Made by a program: the position numbers and the translations under genes. From Bordetella parapertussis (GTDB lineage: Bacteria; Pseudomonadota; Gammaproteobacteria; Burkholderiales; Burkholderiaceae_C), in the NCBI GenBank assembly GCA_945873925.1, contig CAMCES010000003.1, positions 1-64,000 on the forward strand: DNA of 64,000 nucleotides, read 5' to 3'. Below the pieces are notes generated by a model. The model searched no databases. It saw nothing but the letters and a program-made list of their open reading frames with translations, and was not told where the DNA came from. This document shows positions 59,207-64,000 of the stretch, in pieces; the first letter of the stretch is position 1, and each line of letters starts with the position of its first letter.

Positions 59207-60889
59207 TCAAGCCCAGATCACGTTTTTGCCGTTGGCGTACCAATCATCCAGCTGGTGCTGCACATTGAACTCAATGCGGCTGCGCTTGATTTTCATGGTG
59301 GGTGTGAGGCAACCGTTCTCGATGCTCCAAGCCTCGGTGCTGATGACCAGCATTTTCAGTTGTTCATATTCTGCGGAATGGGCGTTCACATGGGCCAACA
59401 AACTGGCCATTTCTTGCTCGACCTCGGCGCGCACACTGGCTTGCGAAACCTTGGGCCGCAGGTCTTCGGCCAACACCACCAGGGCGTAAGCTTTTTCAAA
59501 CCCTGAACCCGACACCATGCACAACTCCACCATCGGGTTGGCATTCAATCGGTTTTCAATCGGAGCGGGGGCCACGTACTTGCCCTTGCTGGTTTTGAAT
59601 TGCTCTTTCAAGCGGCCGGTGATTTTCAGCTGGCCATCCGGCAGGCGTGAACCCAGATCGCCGGTTTTGAAGAAGCCATCCGAGGTGAAGCTTTGGGCGT
59701 CCAAGTCGGGGCGTTTGTAATAGCCCAACATTTGCCCGGGCGACTTGATCAGCACTTCGCCTTCTTCGCTGATGCGCACTTGCACACCGGGGTAGGGCGG
59801 GCCAACATAACCCGGTTCGTTGAACTTGCCATGCTGGGTGTGTGAATAGGCGAAGTCTTCGGTCATGGCATAGCCTTCGACCAGGTTCAAGCCCAGACGG
59901 CGGTACCAGCGAATGAGTTCGGGTGGCAAGGGGGCCGAGCCACTGCCGGCCAACTCGACTTGGTCCAGACCCAAGCCCACCAAAATTTTGCGGGCCACCA
60001 AGTTTTTCAAGACGGGGATGCTCAGCAGCAGATTGAGTTTTTTGGCGGGCATCTTGGCAAACACGCCTTGTTGGAATTTCATCCACAAACGCGGCACCGA
60101 AATGAAGATGGTGGGTCGCGCACGTTGCAAATCTTGCACGAATGTGTCCAGGGACTCGGCAAAAAAGATGTGCAGTCGACCATGCATGAACGCGGTGGAT
60201 TCGACGAACGCACGTTCGAAGACGTGGGCCAGAGGCAGGTAAGACAGCATCCGGTGGCCACGGTCGCCGCCCATGGTTTCCACCAGTCGGTCCAAGATCC
60301 CTTGGGTGGCCGCGCTGATGCGCTCGAAGGAATGCATCGCGCCCTTGGGTTGTCCGGTGGAGCCCGAGGTGTAGATGATCATGGCCAGGTCGGTGGGCTC
60401 GCGCCAGGGCTCGCCAGCCACAGGCTCGGTGCGGCCGGTGATGGCGTCCCAGGTGTCGTAGGTGGTGCTGGGGGCCAAAGGCAGGGCGATACGCGGCAGG
60501 TGCTCGGGCACGCCGGGGGCTTGTTTGTGCCATTCGTCCAACTTGCCTACAAACAACAGGCTGGACTCGGAGTGCTCCAGCACAAATTTCACGGTATCAG
60601 CGCTTTCAGTCGGAAAGATGGCGACGGTGGTGTAACCCGCCATCCAAATCGCCAATTCAGTCAGCAGGAAATGGGCGCAGTTTTTTGACAAGATGGCCAC
60701 TTTGGCACCACGGGGCAAGCCCAAAGTCTTCAAATGCGCCGCCATGCGTCTTGACTGATCAACGGCCTGTGCCCAGGTGAGGTTTTGCACCTGTCCCTGA
60801 CCGGTGGGCTGGGTCAGAAAGATGTTGTTGGCTTGCTCGCGTTCATTTTGATAGATGCGTTGAAGCAGCATGGGTGGGCTGGTCGTCAT
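59207..60889 (-). CDS. AMP-dependent acyl-CoA synthetase (long-chain type)
   Basis: A 560-residue adenylate-forming ligase. The P-loop is MIIYTSGSTGQPKGAMHSF (about 169-187), followed by MLSYLPLAHVFERA, the adenine site EGYAMTEDFAYS, and TGDLGSRLPDG with ITGRLKEQFKTSKGKYVAP (hinge and CoA region). The LPLAHVFERAFVE form is that of long-chain fatty acyl-CoA synthetases. It activates a carboxylic acid with ATP and CoA. It converges on benE with 10 bases between stops. Confidence 0.93.
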   Translation of the reverse strand: MTTSPPMLLQRIYQNEREQANNIFLTQPTGQGQVQNLTWAQAVDQSRRMAAHLKTLGLPRGAKVAILSKNCAHFLLTELAIWMAGYTTVAIFPTESADTVKFVLEHSESSLLFVGKLDEWHKQAPGVPEHLPRIALPLAPSTTYDTWDAITGRTEPVAGEPWREPTDLAMIIYTSGSTGQPKGAMHSFERISAATQGILDRLVETMGGDRGHRMLSYLPLAHVFERAFVESTAFMHGRLHIFFAESLDTFVQDLQRARPTIFISVPRLWMKFQQGVFAKMPAKKLNLLLSIPVLKNLVARKILVGLGLDQVELAGSGSAPLPPELIRWYRRLGLNLVEGYAMTEDFAYSHTQHGKFNEPGYVGPPYPGVQVRISEEGEVLIKSPGQMLGYYKRPDLDAQSFTSDGFFKTGDLGSRLPDGQLKITGRLKEQFKTSKGKYVAPAPIENRLNANPMVELCMVSGSGFEKAYALVVLAEDLRPKVSQASVRAEVEQEMASLLAHVNAHSAEYEQLKMLVISTEAWSIENGCLTPTMKIKRSRIEFNVQHQLDDWYANGKNVIWA

Positions 60890-60956
60890 GGTTTGTCTCT
60901 TTATATGGTTCGGGCGGGAGTGGAATTAAAACCAAATGATACGCAGATTCCCGCTG

Positions 60957-60990
60957 AAAAACAGATGAAAACCCGCTTCTAAGGGTTTTC
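60957..60990 (-). terminator. Probable terminator of argH
   Basis: GAAAACCC-TTAGAAGC-GGGTTTTC is a perfect 8-pair stem 21 bases past the argH stop on the minus strand. Five T follow after a short ATCTG. Spacing of the U-tract is slightly long. Confidence 0.55.
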
Positions 60991-61011
60991 CCAAGGACGC
61001 GACAGACTTGT

Positions 61012-62463
61012 TCAGCCCAGACGTTGGGCATGTTGTGCGATTTGCGCTTGCACCTGCGCCGGTGCGGTGCCACCCAAGGTGTTGCGGGCGTTCAAAGAGC
61101 CTTGCAGGCTCAACACCTCGTAAACCTCTTTTTCGATACAAGCGTGAAAGCCCTGCAACACATTCAGCGGCAACTCGGACAAGTCACACCCTTGGCTCGC
61201 CGCCGCTTTCACCACATGGGCCACGATTTCGTGGGCATCGCGAAACGGCAGGCCTTTTTTCACCAGGTAGTCGGCCAGGTCGGTGGCGGTGGCGTGGCCT
61301 TTTTTGGCCGCGTCTTCCATGGCTTGGGCATTGACGGTGATGCCGCCTTCTTTGGTGCCTGAAGCGTTGGTTTGCCCGCCGATCATCTCGGCAAAGATGC
61401 GCAGCGTGTCTTTCAAGGTGTCCACCGTGTCAAACAGGGGCTCTTTGTCTTCTTGGTTGTCTTTGTTGTAGGCCAGCGGTTGACCCTTCATGAGGGTGAT
61501 CAGGCCCATGAGGTGGCCCACCACACGACCGGTTTTGCCGCGAGCCAATTCGGGCACATCCGGGTTTTTCTTCTGCGGCATGATCGACGAGCCGGTGGTG
61601 AAACGGTCGGCGATGCGGATGAAGCCAAAGTTTTGGCTCATCCACACAATCAGCTCCTCGCTCAAGCGGCTGATGTGCACCATGCACAGCGTGGCGGCGG
61701 CGGTGAATTCGATCGCGAAGTCGCGGTCGCTCACCGCGTCCAGGCTGTTCTGGCACAACTGCGGCTCGCCTTGGGCGTTGACCATGCCCAATGTGCTTGC
61801 CACTCGGGCACGGTCCAAAGGGTAAGTGGTGCCGGCCAGGGCCGCCGAACCGAGGGGCAAACGGTTGACGCGGTGTCGAATGTCGCCCATGCGTTCGTCG
61901 TCACGCGAGAGCATTTCCACATAAGCCAGCAAATGGTGCGCGAAGCTGATGGGTTGCGCCACTTGCAAATGCGTGAAGCCGGGCATCACGGTCTGGGTGT
62001 GCTGAGCGGCGACGTCCACCAAGGCGCGTTGCAGGTTCTTCAGCAGTTCGCGGATCGCGTCGATCTCATCGCGCAGCCACAGGCGCACATCGGTGGCGAC
62101 TTGGTCGTTGCGGCTGCGACCGGTGTGCAGCCGCTTGCCAGCGTCGCCCACCAGTTGGGTCAGGCGGGCTTCGATGTTGAGGTGCACATCTTCCAGTTCG
62201 AGCTTCCACTCGAACTGGCCACTTTCAATGTCTTGGGTGATTTGCGCAAGGCCACGTTGAATGTCGGCCAGGTCTTGCGCGCTGATGATGCCTTGGGCTT
62301 GCAGCATCTCGGCATGCGCCAAGCTGCCTTGAATGTCTGCGCGCCACAGGCGCTGGTCGAAAAACACGCTGGCGGTGTAGCGCTGCACCAATTCGCTCAT
62401 GGGTTCGGAGAACAGGGCGGACCAAGCCCGGGATTTGCGGTCGAGCGAATTGGAAGAAGTCAT
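61012..62463 (-). CDS. argH: Argininosuccinate lyase
   Basis: A 483-residue enzyme of the fumarase/aspartase fold making arginine and fumarate. Motifs are DVHLNIEARL, HTGRSRNDQVATD, PGFTHLQVAQPISFAHHLLAY and the signature GSSIMPQKKNPD with the flexible loop. The about 20-residue N-terminal lead (MTSSNSLDRKSRAWSALF) is normal for the betaproteobacterial form. Divergent from the small membrane protein gene. Confidence 0.97.
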   Translation of the reverse strand: MTSSNSLDRKSRAWSALFSEPMSELVQRYTASVFFDQRLWRADIQGSLAHAEMLQAQGIISAQDLADIQRGLAQITQDIESGQFEWKLELEDVHLNIEARLTQLVGDAGKRLHTGRSRNDQVATDVRLWLRDEIDAIRELLKNLQRALVDVAAQHTQTVMPGFTHLQVAQPISFAHHLLAYVEMLSRDDERMGDIRHRVNRLPLGSAALAGTTYPLDRARVASTLGMVNAQGEPQLCQNSLDAVSDRDFAIEFTAAATLCMVHISRLSEELIVWMSQNFGFIRIADRFTTGSSIMPQKKNPDVPELARGKTGRVVGHLMGLITLMKGQPLAYNKDNQEDKEPLFDTVDTLKDTLRIFAEMIGGQTNASGTKEGGITVNAQAMEDAAKKGHATATDLADYLVKKGLPFRDAHEIVAHVVKAAASQGCDLSELPLNVLQGFHACIEKEVYEVLSLQGSLNARNTLGGTAPAQVQAQIAQHAQRLG

Positions 62464-62534
62464 CGGGGCATTTTAGGTGTGGCTTGCCAGGGCTTGGCTT
62501 GAACAGGGTTCTCCAGTGTTAAATTCTTCGCGCA

Positions 62535-62550
62535 CCCCCATTTCAGGGGG
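62535..62550 (+). other. GC hairpin just upstream of the small membrane protein gene
   Basis: CCCCC-ATTTCA-GGGGG is a perfect 5-pair stem ending 8 bases before the GGAG ribosome binding site. It may modulate initiation; not a terminator, because no U-tract follows. Confidence 0.4.
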
Positions 62551-62571
62551 CAACCATTGGAGACATGTGTC

Positions 62572-62769
62572 ATGTGGAAACTCGGTGTTGGATTTTTGGT
62601 CTTTGCCGCCTTGGCACTCTTTGTGATTTTCAAAGCAGGTGACAGCGTGGACATGGGCGGTGAAAAACACGGGAGCGAAGCCATCTATGAAGCTGAGCCT
62701 GCCAAAGCGGCCCCCGCAGCAACTTCGGCCCCAGCTGCCGAGGCCCCTGTAGCTCCTGCCAGCAAATAA
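62572..62769 (+). CDS. Small single-span membrane protein, Ala/Pro-rich tail
   Basis: A 65-residue protein. MWKLGVGFLVFAALALFVIF is a single N-terminal membrane segment, then a short polar region (about 22-40), then an Ala/Pro/Glu-rich tail. GGAG at 62559-62562 is 9 bases ahead of ATG 62572, which decides the start. I do not recognise the family; low-complexity tail and single span suggest a small membrane-anchored protein. Divergent from argH. Confidence 0.75.
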   Translation: MWKLGVGFLVFAALALFVIFKAGDSVDMGGEKHGSEAIYEAEPAKAAPAATSAPAAEAPVAPASK

Positions 62770-62846
62770 GCCTGGCTGCTCAGTAATGCTAGCAATGACA
62801 ACATCGACAACGCCACCAAGGACAAACTGCGCCAAGTCGCATCCAT

Positions 62847-63041
62847 GCCAGGTTTGCGGCCTTGGGCGGCTACGAAGCCCAAGCGCCGCTGCGCACCGAG
62901 CGCTTGGGTCAGCCCATCGCCTTGGCTGATGCACAAATTGCGGCTATGGCATTGGCCCATCAAGCCCTGTTGGCCACCCGCCATACCAAGGATTTTGAAG
63001 GTCTGGGCTTGACATTGATCAACCCTTGGCTGGTGACTTAA
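62847..63041 (+). pseudogene. C-terminal remnant of a VapC/FitB-type PIN-domain toxin gene
   Basis: The frame reads LGQPIALADAQIAAMALAH, then ALLATRHTKDFEGLGLTLIN and PW before the stop. This is the C-terminal end of PIN-domain ribonucleases, including an Asp in ALADAQIAA and one in TKDFEG. The open frame begins after a stop at 62796 and has no usable start codon, and the N-terminal half with the first catalytic Asp and Glu is missing. No antitoxin gene is adjacent. Its stop shares TTAA (63038-63041) with ppc. Confidence 0.75.
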
Positions 63042-64000
63042 CCGGTATTGCGCAAACCCGCCGCGATCCCGTTGATGGACAGGTGAATGCCTCTTTGTGC
63101 CCTCTCATCGGTGATGCCCGCGCGGTGACGGCGGATCAATTCCACCTGCAAATGGTGCAGCGGATCGATGTAGGGAAAACGGTGCTTGATCGAGCGCGCC
63201 AGTGAGGCATTGTTGGCCAGGCGTTGCTTGGCACCTGTAATGAGTTGCAAGGCCTGCGCCGTCAGCTGCCACTCGTTTTCAATCGCTTTGAAAATGCGTC
63301 GGCGCAGTTTGATGTCGGTGACCAACTCGGCATAGCGCGAGGCCAATGCCAAGTCGCTTTTGGCCATCACCATGTCGATGTTGGAGAGCAAGGTGCGGAA
63401 AAACGGCCATTGCTTCTCCATGCGTCGCAAAAGCGCCAAGGCTTGGGCGCGGCTCAAACTTGGGTGCTGGTCTAAAAACTGTTGCACGGCCGAGCCAAAG
63501 CCGAGCCAGCCGGGCAGGGTCAACCGACACTGGCCCCAGCTGAAGCCCCAAGGAATGGCCCGCAGGTCTTCAATCCGTTGGCTGGCTTTGCGTGAAGCAG
63601 GCCGAGAACCTATATTGAGTGCAGCTATTTCACGCAGTGGCGTGGCTTCGATAAAGTAGTCGGTGAAACCCGGTGTCTCGTAGACCAAATGCCGATAGGC
63701 CTTGAAGCTGTGGTCAGACAACACCTTGGCCGCCTCAATGAAAGAACGTGGCGCAGCCTTCTGGGATTGCAAGAGGCTGGCCTCTATAGTGGCAGCCACC
63801 AAGGTTTCCAAATTGCGCCGACCCAATGCCGGGTTGGCATATTTTGAATGGATCACCTCACCTTGCTCAGTGAGCCGGATTTGACCGCGCACCGTGCCCG
63901 GGGGTTGGGCCAAGATGGCGTCAAAACTCGGGCCGCCGCCGCGCCCCACGGTGCCGCCGCGCCCATGGAACAAGCGCAGGGTGATGCCTTGTTCTTCTTC
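63038..64000 (-). CDS. ppc: Phosphoenolpyruvate carboxylase, C-terminal part (5' cut by window)
   Basis: The frame stays open to the window edge, so the gene starts beyond base 64000; 320 residues are visible. Recognisable PEPC blocks are FHGRGGTVGRGGGP (catalytic glycine-rich loop), SQRIEDLRAIPWGFSWGQCR, MVMAKSDLALASRYAEL and the conserved C-terminus SINGIAAGLRNTG. The enzyme makes oxaloacetate from PEP and bicarbonate to refill the TCA cycle. Confidence 0.97.
   Translation of the reverse strand, partial: EEEQGITLRLFHGRGGTVGRGGGPSFDAILAQPPGTVRGQIRLTEQGEVIHSKYANPALGRRNLETLVAATIEASLLQSQKAAPRSFIEAAKVLSDHSFKAYRHLVYETPGFTDYFIEATPLREIAALNIGSRPASRKASQRIEDLRAIPWGFSWGQCRLTLPGWLGFGSAVQQFLDQHPSLSRAQALALLRRMEKQWPFFRTLLSNIDMVMAKSDLALASRYAELVTDIKLRRRIFKAIENEWQLTAQALQLITGAKQRLANNASLARSIKHRFPYIDPLHHLQVELIRRHRAGITDERAQRGIHLSINGIAAGLRNTG

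Noticed and set aside
1..64000. CRISPR arrays, insertion sequences or prophage genes
   Set aside because: No regularly spaced repeats, transposase, integrase or phage structural genes were seen.

Overview
The window is ordinary-density bacterial chromosome. It holds about 60 protein genes (one cut by each window edge), one tRNA, one gene remnant and several small repeats or hairpins. There is no gap above 300 bases and no insertion sequence, prophage or CRISPR array. Gene content and sequence style point to a freshwater-type betaproteobacterium of the Burkholderiales, probably Comamonadaceae. Pointers are recJ beside an RpfE-like gene, a DUF3422 membrane protein, TctA/TctB, a long bimodular QueF, two FadE-type acyl-CoA dehydrogenase pairs or singles, and an HNH gene next to purN. 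This placement is inference; no rRNA is present to confirm it.

Region 1-14.3 kb: the 3' part of ffh converges on miaB. A cupin gene and a membrane-anchored alpha-carbonic anhydrase follow on the plus strand. A seven-gene minus-strand run comes next: rpfE-like, recJ, PHP phosphatase, yciO-like, M50 protease, trpS, and an orphan LuxR-type response regulator. The plus strand then carries lolC/E, lolD, tatD and a spermidine-synthase-like gene.

Region 14.3-31.4 kb is transport and acyl-CoA metabolism around housekeeping blocks. It has tctB-tctA, DUF3422, an SDR, an acyl-CoA dehydrogenase, a quinone oxidoreductase, the minus operon ribF-ileS-lspA, an HNH gene and purN. A paired acyl-CoA dehydrogenase operon runs on into an RsmB-like methyltransferase and a fatty acid desaturase.

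Region 31.4-47.1 kb is mainly housekeeping: rpmB-rpmG with a structured leader, trxB with a DUF2256 gene, ftsK-lolA-rarA, a flavin reductase, an epimerase, an old yellow enzyme, a large unknown lipoprotein, tRNA-Leu(CAA) with its terminator, cysM-nudix-tusA, and valS.

Region 47.1-52.5 kb is the most coherent candidate system: rubrerythrin, a two-cluster Fe-S oxidoreductase, DUF3501 and yaaA, tightly spaced on one strand behind an unusual set of overlapping inverted repeats. It reads as a peroxide or iron-stress module. An alpha/beta hydrolase and queF follow.

Region 52.5-64 kb has dinB with a dienoyl-CoA isomerase-like gene, an orphan IorB-like molybdenum hydroxylase subunit, an FMN alpha-hydroxy-acid dehydrogenase, benE, an acyl-CoA ligase, argH, a 65-residue membrane protein, a VapC-type remnant and the 3' part of ppc.
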